Origin: Erwinia endophytica
GTDB lineage: Bacteria > Pseudomonadota > Gammaproteobacteria > Enterobacterales > Enterobacteriaceae
Assembly: GCF_009295515.1 (NCBI RefSeq)
Contig: NZ_RQVV01000059.1
Span: 1 to 38,562, forward strand
DNA: 38,562 bases
Direction of reading: 5' to 3'
Each line of letters starts with the position of its first letter. The stretch's first letter is position 1. A program made the translations under genes and the position numbers. The notes beneath the pieces were generated by a model. It made no database searches. It was given only the letters and a program-made list of their open reading frames with translations, and was not told the origin of the DNA. Below are positions 17,229-26,236 of the stretch, piece after piece.

Positions 17229-18836
17229 ATGTCTCCCCAAATTGAAGCGCAAAATTTAAGTGAACTGCAAGGTCGTCTGTGGAATATCGCCGATACCCTG
17301 CGCGGTAAGATGAATGCCGATGAGTTCCGTGATTACTGCCTCGGCTTTGTTTTCTATAAGTATCTTTCCGAGAAGTTTGTCGCCTACGCAAACAAAATCC
17401 TTGCTGAAGATGGGATTCAATACAACGAGCTGACCGCAGAACATCCAGCGTATCAGGACATTGTGGATGCTGTGAAAGAAGACAGCATTCGCACACTAGG
17501 CTACTTCCTGCCACCGACTAACCTGTTCCACACCATGGCCGAACGCGTCGCCAACGATCCTAAAGGTGCAGGTACTGGCTTTATTCTGGAAGACCTGGCG
17601 GCAACTCTGCGCAACATCGAGCAAAGCACACTGGGTACCGATTCTGCAGATGACTTCAGCAACCTGTTTGAAGATCTGGATTTAGGCTCGAGTAAACTGG
17701 GAAATACTGCAAAAGCAAAAAACGAGTTAATCGGCAAAGTTATCACCGAACTCGACAAACTAAGCTTTAACCTGAGCGAAGCCAGCTCCGATATCCTCGG
17801 TGATGCCTACGAGTACCTGATCGGACAGTTCGCCTCAGGCGCAGGTAAAAAAGCTGGTGAGTTCTATACCCCGCAACCGGTTTCCACCCTGCTGGCGAAA
17901 ATCGTCACCACCCACAAGCTGAAGCTCAAAAATGTGTATGACCCGACCTGTGGCTCTGGCTCTTTGTTACTGCGCGTGAAACGTGAAGCGTCGTCAGTGG
18001 GTAAAATTTACGGTCAGGAGATGAACCGTACCACTTATAACCTGGCACGTATGAACATGATTCTGCATGGGGTTCACTATGCGGATTTTGAAATCATCCA
18101 AGAAGATACGCTGGAGCACCCTCAGCATACACACTTGAAGTTTGATGCCATTGTCGCCAACCCGCCGTTTTCTGCCAAATGGAGCGCAAGCTCACTGTTT
18201 ATGAATGATGAGCGATTTGCCCAGTACGGCAAACTGGCACCGTCCAGTAAAGCAGATATGGCGTTTTTACAGCATATGTTCCATCACCTGGAAGATGACG
18301 GCACCATGGCGGTGGTTCTGCCCCATGGCGTACTGTTCCGTGGGGCAGCGGAAGGCCATATCCGTCAGTTTATGATTGAGAAGCTGAACTGCATTGATGC
18401 GGTGATCGGCCTGCCTGCCAATATCTTCTACGGCACCAGTATTCCGACCTGCGTACTGGTACTGCGCAAGTGCCGTAAGCACAACGACAGTATTCTGTTT
18501 ATCGACGCCAGCAATGACTTTGAAAAGGTGAAAACCCAGAACCGCCTGTTGCCCGAGCATATCGATAACATCGCCGATACCTATAACGACTGGAAAGCAC
18601 TCGAAAAGTACAGCCATATCGCGACGCTGGAAGAGATCCGTAACAACGATTACAACCTCAATATTCCTCGCTATGTTGATACTTTTGAAGCAAAAGAAGA
18701 GATTGATCTCAACGCCGTGGCGCAGGAAATTCGCGATCTGGAAGGGAAAGTTGCTGAGATTGATAAGACCATCGCTGGTTTCTGTAAGGAGCTGGGGATT
18801 GAAGCACCGTTTACAGTGGTGGAGGAGAATAAGTGA
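17229..18836 (+). CDS. hsdM: Type I restriction-modification DNA methyltransferase subunit
   Basis: HsdM transfers a methyl group from S-adenosylmethionine to adenine N6 in the recognition sequence, as an M2S complex that also forms the core of the R2M2S nuclease. The 535-residue protein has the N-terminal HsdM helical domain (LWNIADTLRGKMNADEFRDY), the SAM-binding motif DPTCGSGSLLL from about residue 238 and the catalytic NPPF at 311-314. GEFYTPQPV is also typical. The sequence resembles the EcoR124-like (type IC) group more than EcoKI, a tentative assignment. AGGAAG precedes the ATG. Its stop overlaps the hsdS start by one base, so M and S are coupled. Confidence 0.95.
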   Translation: MSPQIEAQNLSELQGRLWNIADTLRGKMNADEFRDYCLGFVFYKYLSEKFVAYANKILAEDGIQYNELTAEHPAYQDIVDAVKEDSIRTLGYFLPPTNLFHTMAERVANDPKGAGTGFILEDLAATLRNIEQSTLGTDSADDFSNLFEDLDLGSSKLGNTAKAKNELIGKVITELDKLSFNLSEASSDILGDAYEYLIGQFASGAGKKAGEFYTPQPVSTLLAKIVTTHKLKLKNVYDPTCGSGSLLLRVKREASSVGKIYGQEMNRTTYNLARMNMILHGVHYADFEIIQEDTLEHPQHTHLKFDAIVANPPFSAKWSASSLFMNDERFAQYGKLAPSSKADMAFLQHMFHHLEDDGTMAVVLPHGVLFRGAAEGHIRQFMIEKLNCIDAVIGLPANIFYGTSIPTCVLVLRKCRKHNDSILFIDASNDFEKVKTQNRLLPEHIDNIADTYNDWKALEKYSHIATLEEIRNNDYNLNIPRYVDTFEAKEEIDLNAVAQEIRDLEGKVAEIDKTIAGFCKELGIEAPFTVVEENK

Positions 18837-20056
18837 TGGTGCCAAAATTAAGGTTTAAAAATTTTGAGGGAATATGGGAACCCAAAAGCCTAAAAGATAT
18901 CGCCTGCTTAACATCGAGTAAACGTGTTCATCTTTCTGATTATGTGAAAGAAGGCGTTCCTTTCTTTAGAGGTAAGGAGATAACTGAATTAAAGAGCGGA
19001 ATAATACCTTCAGATATTTTGTATATTAGCCCGTTGCTTTTTAATGAATTTAAAGTTAAACATGGCACACCTAGAGCGGGAGAAATATTAATCACTGCAG
19101 TTGGAACTCTCGGTAATATTTACCACATAAATAACATTGGTGATTTTTATTTTAAAGATGGGAATTTGATCTGGCTTAGAGAATTAAAATGCAACAGCCT
19201 TTTTTTGTCATTCCTTCTGACATTTAAAAAAAATGAAATATTAAATTCAGCAATTGGCTCAACTCAAAAAGCATTGACTATGGTTGAGCTTAACAAATTA
19301 GTATTTAACTACCCTAGAAATGACGAGCAAGTAAAAATAGCATCATTTTTATCTCTTCTTGAAGAAAAAACCTCGCTTCTGAACAAGCAGTACGACCTAC
19401 TGTGTCAGTACAAAAAAGGTATAATGAAAGAGATTTTTAGTCAGAAAATGCGGTTTAAAGATGATAGCGGGAAGGCGTTTCCTGAGTGGAAAAGTACGAT
19501 TCTTGATGAAGTTGTTGATCTTATAACAAATGGACTAGCCCTAGATCAGAATGATTCAAAAAATGGCTACCCTGTGAGTAGGATAGAAACTATTTCTGAA
19601 CGTTGTATTAACATGAAAAAAGTAGGGTTTGTTGATACTGATAATGACATTTCAAATTATAAGTTGAATTATGGGGATATGCTCTTCAGCAATATAAATA
19701 GCATCTCACATATAGGTAAGATAGCTTATTTTGACATAGATGACACACTTTATCACGGAATGAATCTTTTACGGATAGTCATTAAAAATAGCCACTGTAA
19801 GTTGTTCTTTTACTATCAACTTACTACAGATACTAACAAGAAATATTTCGAATCACGAGCAAATCAAGCCATCAGTCAAGCCAGCATTAATCAAACTGAG
19901 CTGAGAAAAACACCTGTTCAAGTCCCATGTAAGGAAGAACAAACCAAAATCGCCAACTTCCTCTCTGCCCTTGACGATAAAATCGTTGTCAAAAAAGCAG
20001 AACTGGACAAGTTAAAAACCTGGAAGCAGGGCCTGCTCCAGCAAATGTTCGTATAG
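18836..20056 (+). CDS. hsdS: Type I restriction-modification specificity subunit
   Basis: HsdS sets the bipartite DNA target of both methylation and restriction. The 406-residue protein has the standard layout: a first recognition domain (to about 165), a conserved central helix (NDEQVKIASFLSLLEEKTSLLN), a second recognition domain (about 215-360) and a conserved C-terminal helix (EEQTKIANFLSALDDKIVVK then KTWKQGLLQQMFV). The two EQxKIAxFLS repeats are diagnostic. ATG at 18836 is preferred over the GTG three bases earlier and overlaps the hsdM stop. The recognition domains are strikingly AT-rich next to hsdM and hsdR, as expected where recognition domains are swapped between strains. The target cannot be predicted. 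Confidence 0.94.
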   Translation: MVPKLRFKNFEGIWEPKSLKDIACLTSSKRVHLSDYVKEGVPFFRGKEITELKSGIIPSDILYISPLLFNEFKVKHGTPRAGEILITAVGTLGNIYHINNIGDFYFKDGNLIWLRELKCNSLFLSFLLTFKKNEILNSAIGSTQKALTMVELNKLVFNYPRNDEQVKIASFLSLLEEKTSLLNKQYDLLCQYKKGIMKEIFSQKMRFKDDSGKAFPEWKSTILDEVVDLITNGLALDQNDSKNGYPVSRIETISERCINMKKVGFVDTDNDISNYKLNYGDMLFSNINSISHIGKIAYFDIDDTLYHGMNLLRIVIKNSHCKLFFYYQLTTDTNKKYFESRANQAISQASINQTELRKTPVQVPCKEEQTKIANFLSALDDKIVVKKAELDKLKTWKQGLLQQMFV

Positions 20057-20114
20057 AATTTATCCGGCCCGACCTACTCCGGGCCTGCACAATAACGAAA
20101 GGCACTACACACTG

Positions 20115-23030
20115 ATGGCAACGCAAAGCGAATACGAGTTAGAAACGCAGCTGGTGGAACAGCTGGTGGGCATGCACTACGAACGGGTGAATGTCACTGA
20201 TGAAACCAGCATGAAAGCTAATCTGCGAAAGCAGATTGAAATCCATAACCGACTGGAATCCTCTCCGCTAACTGACGGCGAATTTAACCGTATTTTCTTG
20301 CACCTGACCAAAGGCAATGAAGTTATCGATCGCGCTAAGATCCTGCGCGATCGTTACCAGTTATTGCGTGATGACGGCACCGAGAAGTGGCTCAGCTTTA
20401 TCAATAAAGAGGAGTGGTGCCAGAACGAGTTTCAGGTGACGAGCCAGGTGAAGCAGTTCAATGCCGAACAAAACACACGTAAAACCCGCTTCGATGTCAC
20501 GTTGCTGATCAACGGTCTGCCGCTGGTGCAGATCGAGCTTAAGCGTCGCGGCCTGGGGCTGAAAGAGGCCTTTAACCAGATCGATCGTTACCATCGGGAT
20601 TCCTTCTGGGTTGGCAGCGGTCTGTTCCAGTATGTGCAGATTTTTATCATCAGCAACGGCGTGGATACAAAATATTACGCCAACAACCGTTCCAATCACT
20701 TTGAACAAACTTATTTCTGGACCGATGAAAAAAACGAGCCGATAAAAGCGCTGGATAAATTCGCCGAAGCGTTCCTAAAAGTCTGCCATATCGCCAAAAT
20801 GATCACCCATTACACGGTGCTGAACGAAACCCGTAAGTGCCTGATGGTGATGCGCCCGTATCAATATTACGCTTGTGAAGCGATGATCCGTCATGTGAAG
20901 GAAAGCCTACATCTTCAGGGCAAACCACATAACGGTTATATCTGGCACACCACCGGTTCCGGTAAAACGCTAACCTCGTTTAAGGCCAGCCAGGTGATCA
21001 TGGAAATGCCCGAAGTGGATCGGGTTATTTTCGTAGTCGACCGTCGTGATCTGGATTACCAGACAGCTAAAGAATTCAACAGCTTTGCCAAAGACAGCGT
21101 AGATACCACTAATAACACCAGCACGCTGATTAAGCATCTGAAAACCACCAGCAGCAAACTGACGCTGACCACTATTCAGAAATTAAATAACGCCATCACG
21201 CACGATGGCTATAAAGCACAACTGGAACATCTGCGCAAAGAGCGCATCGTGTTTATCTTTGATGAATGCCACCGCAGCCAGTTTGGCGACACCCATAAAG
21301 CAATCGTGAATTTCTTTGAAAACGCGCAGTTGTTTGGCTTCACCGGCACACCGATTTTCGCCGATAACGTCAATATCACCAATGGCATCAAGCAGACCAC
21401 AGAAATGTTGTTTGAGAAATGCCTGCACAAATACGTGATTGTCGATGCCATTCGCGACGAAAACGTACTGCGTTTTGCAGTGGAATATGTGGGCACCTAC
21501 AAACGCAAAGAGAGCAGTAATGAGATTGATATCGAGGTGGAAGATATCGATACCAAAGAGGTGATGGAAAGCGACATCCGGCTGGGGAAAATCACCGACT
21601 ATATTCTGGCACACCACAACGCCAAGACCCGCAACCGTGAGTTTACCGCCATGTTCTGCGTCGGGTCAGTGGATATGCTGATCCGCTACTACAAACTATT
21701 TAAAGAAAAACAGGCCGCCATGGTTGCGGAAAATCCAAATTACAAACCGTTGAAAGTGGCGACCATCTTTACCTATGCCGCCAACGAAGCGGACAAAAGT
21801 GATAAAGAAGCGGTTAATGGACTGTTGGATGAAGAAGATATCAGCCTGCCGCAGGGGGCGAAGATTGACACTTCCAGCCGCGACCACCTCGACAGTTTTA
21901 TCAAGGATTACAACGAACTGTACGGTACCAGCTATTCCGCTAATGACTCGCAAAGCTTCTATAACTATTACAAGAACATCGCCCAGCGCACCAAAGAAAA
22001 AGGCATCGATATTCTGCTGGTAGTGAACATGTTCCTTACCGGCTTTGACAGCCCCGCACTGAACACGTTGTATGTGGACAAGAACCTGCGCTTCCACGGT
22101 TTGGTGCAAGGCTTTTCACGCACCAATCGAATCCTTAACGAGAAGAAAAGCCACGGGAACATCGTCTGCTTCCGCAACCTGAAGAAGGCGACAGACGAGG
22201 CGATTGCGCTGTTTTCCAATAAAGACGCATCATCCGTCGTGCTGGTAAAACCGTTTGAAGAATATTTGAGTGATTATCAGGATGCTGTTGATCGCCTGCT
22301 GACGTTAACGCCAACGGTTGAAAGCGTGGATAGTCTGCCGGATGAAAAAGCGCAGTTGGAATTTGTGACCGCTTTCCGTGACGTAATGCGGCTTAAAAAT
22401 ATTCTCGAAAGCTTTGCTGATTTCGAGGATTCGGCGAAACCCTTGTCCGAGCAGACACTGGCAGATTACACCAGTAAATATCTAGATATTCACGACAAGG
22501 TCAAAAAACATTCCAGCAAAGAGAAAGTCTCGATTCTCGATGATGTGGATTTTGAAGTGTCGCTCATCCACCGCGATGAGATTAACGTCGGTTACATTCT
22601 GAAACTGTTGGCTGGCATTCAGGCAATGCCGCCTAAAGAGCAGCAAGAGCAGAAGAAAAAGATCATGGATATCGTCGACAGCGATGTCACGCTGCGCAGT
22701 AAACGTGAGCTGATTGAAAACTTTATTGAAGAAAACCTGCTGCACGTCACCCATGATGAAGATGTCACTCAGACATTTGAAACCTATGTTGAGCGTGAAA
22801 AAAGTAGAGCCATTTCAGTACTGTGTGAAGAAGAACGACTGGATGCCATTAAGCTCACAGGGTTACTGGAAAACTACATTTTCACCGATGTACTCCCGCG
22901 AGAAGATCAGGTTGCCGATACTCTCACCTGGCAACCAAAAATTCTGGAACGTAAAACGGTACGCACACGCGTATATGAGCGCGTACGTGGCGTGATTGAT
23001 ACGTTTATTGATGGCATGCGCGGTTTTTAA
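20115..23030 (+). CDS. hsdR: Type I restriction endonuclease and translocase subunit
   Basis: HsdR cleaves unmodified DNA after ATP-driven translocation by the R2M2S complex. The 971-residue protein begins with the PD-(D/E)XK nuclease: RFDVTLLINGLPLVQIELK has Asp127, Glu141 and Lys143. Superfamily 2 helicase motifs follow: TGSGKT from about residue 280, DECH at 383-386, GFTGTP near 410, and the later LLVVNMFLTGFDSP and LVQGFSRTNRI (motif VI). The C-terminal helical region binds HsdM. All key residues are present, so restriction should be active. It starts 58 bases after hsdS and is the last plus-strand gene of this unit. Confidence 0.95.
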   Translation: MATQSEYELETQLVEQLVGMHYERVNVTDETSMKANLRKQIEIHNRLESSPLTDGEFNRIFLHLTKGNEVIDRAKILRDRYQLLRDDGTEKWLSFINKEEWCQNEFQVTSQVKQFNAEQNTRKTRFDVTLLINGLPLVQIELKRRGLGLKEAFNQIDRYHRDSFWVGSGLFQYVQIFIISNGVDTKYYANNRSNHFEQTYFWTDEKNEPIKALDKFAEAFLKVCHIAKMITHYTVLNETRKCLMVMRPYQYYACEAMIRHVKESLHLQGKPHNGYIWHTTGSGKTLTSFKASQVIMEMPEVDRVIFVVDRRDLDYQTAKEFNSFAKDSVDTTNNTSTLIKHLKTTSSKLTLTTIQKLNNAITHDGYKAQLEHLRKERIVFIFDECHRSQFGDTHKAIVNFFENAQLFGFTGTPIFADNVNITNGIKQTTEMLFEKCLHKYVIVDAIRDENVLRFAVEYVGTYKRKESSNEIDIEVEDIDTKEVMESDIRLGKITDYILAHHNAKTRNREFTAMFCVGSVDMLIRYYKLFKEKQAAMVAENPNYKPLKVATIFTYAANEADKSDKEAVNGLLDEEDISLPQGAKIDTSSRDHLDSFIKDYNELYGTSYSANDSQSFYNYYKNIAQRTKEKGIDILLVVNMFLTGFDSPALNTLYVDKNLRFHGLVQGFSRTNRILNEKKSHGNIVCFRNLKKATDEAIALFSNKDASSVVLVKPFEEYLSDYQDAVDRLLTLTPTVESVDSLPDEKAQLEFVTAFRDVMRLKNILESFADFEDSAKPLSEQTLADYTSKYLDIHDKVKKHSSKEKVSILDDVDFEVSLIHRDEINVGYILKLLAGIQAMPPKEQQEQKKKIMDIVDSDVTLRSKRELIENFIEENLLHVTHDEDVTQTFETYVEREKSRAISVLCEEERLDAIKLTGLLENYIFTDVLPREDQVADTLTWQPKILERKTVRTRVYERVRGVIDTFIDGMRGF

Positions 23031-23060
23031 TATTCAGGGGCCAATTTGTAGATACTGTTA

Positions 23061-23092
23061 AATGAATATGGCATCTACTTGCCATATTCATT
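23061..23092. terminator. Hairpin between convergent hsdR and XRE-ImmA genes
   Basis: AATGAATATGGCA and TGCCATATTCATT are perfect 13-base arms with a six-base loop. It sits between convergent stops (23030 and 23098), where a bidirectional terminator is expected. Neither side has a long T-run, so termination strength is uncertain. Confidence 0.6.
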
Positions 23093-23097
23093 CAAAT

Positions 23098-24210
23098 CTA
23101 CTTAACCAAACTCAAATTTGGAGGTCGTTTACCTGACGTTTGCTCAGATAAGCCTTCTCCATTGATGGAGCCCATAAAGAAGCTATTGCTGAAAGTAAGA
23201 GCACTTACTTCATCTGCAGGGAACCGTAGTTGTTCGAGGATCGTACTACGCTTTACCCCACTTGAACGCAGTGCTGAAAACACCTTTTCCAATACAAGTG
23301 ATCTCTCACGATCGTCCATGCCTTGTGGTTCGCTGGTCCGATACCCCCGTCGAGCTAACTCAATTGATAACTGTCGATAATGCCATTCGGTAGATAAACC
23401 CACATCGAATGTGCGACGGACCAAAGCTGCGAGTGATACTTTCCAATTTTTTTTCATTGAGATAAGTAGATCCAGCGATGGCATTCTTGGGACTGTCGCC
23501 AAAACACTGCGTTCAGGCATCAAAAAAGCTGATGCAAAGCGGTCAGCATCTAGCTCAGCTTGTCTGCCATTATTGCTCGAATGTTTGTGAAGAACTAAAT
23601 GACCTAGTTCATGAGCTGCATCGAATCGGCTACGCTCCGGTGTTTTCATTATGTTCAGAAGAACAAATGGTTTTTCGTCAATCCAAAACGAAAAAGCATC
23701 AACTTCAATGCAATTTTCAGCGAGCGAGAACACACGTACACCATTAGCTTCCAGAAGGTGAATTAAGTTAGAAATCGATAATTCACCAACTCCCCAGTGT
23801 TCTCTCACTGCTCGTGCGGCACGATCAGGTTCCGAATAACCATCGAAACTACAATCAGGAATATTGGGTTTTGGTAGTTTAAATTGTTCTTCAATCCAGA
23901 TCGATAACTCTTGGGCAAGTTTGCCTGCACCAAGCGCGGAATCTCTCTTCTGTGCGCTTAGCTTAGTCATTGCTCGAAAACTAACCGACTCAGGAGAAAG
24001 AGAAGGGACGTCTCTGTCGAGGAAAAACTCAACAGGGTAGCCAAGAACAGCAGAGATTTTCTCCATACTGTCACTAGCTACAGCGTCAAAGATACCTGCC
24101 TTCTCATAGTTCGAGATCGTCCTGCTGGTCAATTCAGCTGTTTCGGCTAAAGCTCTTTGTGTCAGGCCTCTTCGTTCTCTTGCTATACGTAAACGCTCTG
24201 AATTAAACAT
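23098..24210 (-). CDS. XRE-family HTH regulator fused to ImmA/IrrE-type peptidase
   Basis: The 370-residue protein has an N-terminal XRE helix-turn-helix (about residues 5-60: LRIARERRGLTQRALAETAE, TSRTISNYEKAG). It is joined to an ImmA/IrrE (DUF955, COG2856) zinc metallopeptidase with HELGH at 200-204 and the downstream AELDADRFASAFLMP. In ImmA and IrrE the peptidase cleaves a partner repressor on a stress signal, and XRE-COG2856 fusions are often antitoxin-like partners. It is the second gene after a 239-residue unknown, nine bases apart, convergent with hsdR. A palindrome in the shared promoter may be its own operator. Intact zinc ligands suggest active proteolysis; the substrate is unknown. 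Confidence 0.85.
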   Translation of the reverse strand: MFNSERLRIARERRGLTQRALAETAELTSRTISNYEKAGIFDAVASDSMEKISAVLGYPVEFFLDRDVPSLSPESVSFRAMTKLSAQKRDSALGAGKLAQELSIWIEEQFKLPKPNIPDCSFDGYSEPDRAARAVREHWGVGELSISNLIHLLEANGVRVFSLAENCIEVDAFSFWIDEKPFVLLNIMKTPERSRFDAAHELGHLVLHKHSSNNGRQAELDADRFASAFLMPERSVLATVPRMPSLDLLISMKKNWKVSLAALVRRTFDVGLSTEWHYRQLSIELARRGYRTSEPQGMDDRERSLVLEKVFSALRSSGVKRSTILEQLRFPADEVSALTFSNSFFMGSINGEGLSEQTSGKRPPNLSLVK

Positions 24211-24219
24211 GGTACATAC

Positions 24220-24939
24220 TTAGCCTGCTTTTATAATGTTGAGGTCGATATCCGGCGTAAATAGTGGAGCATCATTACTCTGGATAATCGGCTCAGGTCC
24301 GTGAATATCAAGTATCAAACGCGTAGAAAAGCTATTAACTACATTTTTATCGTTGTACGAGATAGGTCGAGAAAGTTCTGCACGGATACCTACACGGTGA
24401 AAGTCATCGATTTCATAAAAATCGTAGAGTAAAAACCATAAGTCCATTCCGATTTTATTCGGCAGGAGAGGGACAAGATCGCCTTCGGGTAGATCAAGGT
24501 CCAACTTAAGTTGGTTATCGTTGAGCTTGAGCTCTCCTTGTCCTGGGGTATTGTTGTGAATCAACCCCATCAGATCGCAAGTAAAGTCACCTTTCATCAG
24601 GCGAGATTCGGGATATCCATGAAGAAGCCCAGTTTGATCGCAGCCGCGGCATAGGTAAATTGCAACATTATCGCTAACGGTCAATTCAACATTCCGAATA
24701 GATAGCCGTTTGTACCCTTTTGGCGCAAGAATCTCACGAGCGCCGCTAACCCCCTCACCATAAAAATACTGCCCGCGTGAAATTGCAGGGTGGTTTTGAG
24801 TCGTTGAGTAGCGGCCTGATAAACCTCGTTCGAGGATACGGCCAAGATCACTTTGGCTGAGATTCATAGGCTGCAGATAAGACTCAACGTCATCAGGGTC
24901 AGCCAGCACGACAGTTTTTGCGAGATTATGAGAGTACAT
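24220..24939 (-). CDS. Unknown protein paired with the XRE-ImmA/IrrE regulator
   Basis: The 239-residue protein is not recognised. It has no signal peptide or membrane segment and looks like a soluble alpha/beta protein. Visible features are an N-terminal helical part (VLADPDDVESYLQPMNLSQS), a central YLCRGCD with two cysteines three apart, acidic patches (LKLDLDLPEGD) and a C-terminal beta-rich part. GAGG lies 8 bases before the ATG. It is the first gene of the operon; by position it could be the toxin, the peptidase substrate or a sensor for the downstream protein. No catalytic motif for a known toxin class was seen. The tight spacing makes functional linkage likely. Confidence 0.7.
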   Translation of the reverse strand: MYSHNLAKTVVLADPDDVESYLQPMNLSQSDLGRILERGLSGRYSTTQNHPAISRGQYFYGEGVSGAREILAPKGYKRLSIRNVELTVSDNVAIYLCRGCDQTGLLHGYPESRLMKGDFTCDLMGLIHNNTPGQGELKLNDNQLKLDLDLPEGDLVPLLPNKIGMDLWFLLYDFYEIDDFHRVGIRAELSRPISYNDKNVVNSFSTRLILDIHGPEPIIQSNDAPLFTPDIDLNIIKAG

Positions 24940-24968
24940 TGGCAGTGCCTCTTATGGGTTTTCTGTTT

Positions 24969-24997
24969 TTTATACCTCACTTGAGGTTTGAAAACAA
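24969..24997 (-). promoter_or_regulatory. Promoter with palindromic operator for the 239-residue/XRE-ImmA operon
   Basis: On the minus strand TTGTTT (24992-24997) and TATAAA (24969-24974) are 17 bases apart, a good sigma-70 promoter. Inside the spacer, ACCTCA and TGAGGT form a perfect palindrome (24974-24987) with a two-base centre. A repressor bound there would block polymerase. The downstream XRE domain is the obvious candidate. Confidence 0.6.
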
Positions 24998-25009
24998 GAA
25001 AATAACTGG

Positions 25010-25129
25010 ATGCAATGCCAGTGGGAGCATATTGTTCACCTGACCATTAAAGTGCGTGAACAGCAAAAGAATCGTAAAAGCAATAACCCTAAAAAAATAG
25101 TGAGAAAAGTGACCTTTGCCCATATCTGA
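25010..25129 (+). CDS. Possible small basic protein or gene fragment (39 residues)
   Basis: A short frame begins MQCQWEHIVHLTIKVREQQK and ends KKIVRKVTFAHI. It is lysine- and arginine-rich and reads like protein rather than random sequence, but there is no ribosome-binding site before the ATG and no recognised family. It lies between the divergent XRE operon and the TIR gene. It could be the tail of a lost gene. Weak call. Confidence 0.2.
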   Translation: MQCQWEHIVHLTIKVREQQKNRKSNNPKKIVRKVTFAHI

Positions 25130-25177
25130 GGCAGAATAGAATTAGTTAATTGCTGCGCCTCAGGAGTCCTCACCGTT

Positions 25178-26161
25178 ATGATTAGCCTTGTTTTTTCTTA
25201 TTCCCATGTAGATGAAGCACTACGCAATGAGCTCGAGAAACATCTTTCGCCCCTCAAGCGGATGGGGAAAATCACTACATGGCACGATCGCCGTATCGAT
25301 CCTGGGCTGGAATTTGGGCACCAGATTGATCATTATTTTTCCGAAGCCGATATTATTCTATTGCTCATCAGTAGCGATTTCATCGCCTCCGATTATTGCT
25401 ATCAGGTTGAAATGACCAACGCGATGGAACGTCACAAGCGCGGTGAGGCTGTAGTCATTCCGGTGATCTTAAGAGAATGCGCTTGGCACCAATTACCTTT
25501 CGGCAGCATTATGGCGGCGACAATCGACGGTAAGCCCATCACCAAATTTGCCAGCCACGATGAAGGTTATGTTCAGGTCTTTGATGCCGTCTCTCGTGCT
25601 ATTGCCAGTATGGAAACGAAAAAACCACAACAGAATGTGAATGTCCCTTCTCCGACTCCGGGGAATGCGGTGTATCAGGCAACAGAGACAGTTTTTACTC
25701 CACGTTCAAGCAATCTTTCTCTACCAAAGACCTTTACCGATCTTGATAAAGATCGAGCCAGACGTGAAGGTTTTGAGTATGTTGCCCGCTATTTTGAGAA
25801 CTCGTTGGATGAACTCAAGAAACGCCATGCTGGGTTAGACGTCGATTTCCATCGGCTTGATGCGAATTCATTCACTTGCGCGGTGTATATCAACGGTAGC
25901 AAGGTTGGTCAATGTGGTATCTGGCGTGGCAATCAACATCATGGAATGGGGGAAATCTGCTATAGCCAAGAGAACGTTATTCGAAACAGCTATAACGAAA
26001 GCTTGAGCCTTGCTGATAACGGCCAGACTCTTGGTTTTCGTGCCTTGATGGGGGGGGATAATAGTGGCAACTCACGAGAACAGCTGCTGACAAACGAGGG
26101 GATGTCAGATCATCTTTGGGGTATGTTCTTCGGAGTAATTAAACAACGTATGTCCCGATGA
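25178..26161 (+). CDS. TIR-domain protein with unrecognised C-terminal domain
   Basis: The 327-residue protein begins with a bacterial TIR domain (residues 1-140): VFSYSHVDEALRNELEKHL, the WHDRRIDPG loop, IILLLISSDFIASDYCYQVEM and FASHDEGYVQVFDAVSRAI. Glu78 in CYQVEM is at the position of the catalytic glutamate of TIR NADases. A linker rich in Pro, Ser and Thr (about 145-180) leads to a C-terminal domain of about 150 residues (KDRARREGFEYVARYFENSLD onwards, with FTCAVYINGSKVGQCGIWRG) that I do not recognise. TIR proteins in defence islands deplete NAD or make cyclic ADP-ribose signals when a sensor detects phage. The C-terminal part is the likely sensor. Confidence 0.85.
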   Translation: MISLVFSYSHVDEALRNELEKHLSPLKRMGKITTWHDRRIDPGLEFGHQIDHYFSEADIILLLISSDFIASDYCYQVEMTNAMERHKRGEAVVIPVILRECAWHQLPFGSIMAATIDGKPITKFASHDEGYVQVFDAVSRAIASMETKKPQQNVNVPSPTPGNAVYQATETVFTPRSSNLSLPKTFTDLDKDRARREGFEYVARYFENSLDELKKRHAGLDVDFHRLDANSFTCAVYINGSKVGQCGIWRGNQHHGMGEICYSQENVIRNSYNESLSLADNGQTLGFRALMGGDNSGNSREQLLTNEGMSDHLWGMFFGVIKQRMSR

Positions 26162-26169
26162 TTCACCGC

Positions 26170-26200
26170 GGTCAAATCAGGTATCTAGTCTGATTTGACC
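26170..26200. terminator. Perfect inverted repeat after the TIR gene
   Basis: GGTCAAATCAG and CTGATTTGACC form an 11-base perfect stem with a nine-base loop, 8 bases after the TIR stop. There is no T-run on either side, so it may be a weak terminator, an mRNA-stabilising hairpin or an operator for the following small gene. Confidence 0.5.
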
Positions 26201-26236
26201 GTTGTCGCACTGGTATATGACGATAAGGATTTAGAT

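Noticed and set aside
26195-26236. TTG start for the small gene after TIR
   Set aside because: It lies within the palindrome and has no ribosome-binding site; ATG at 26237 has AAGGA at good spacing.
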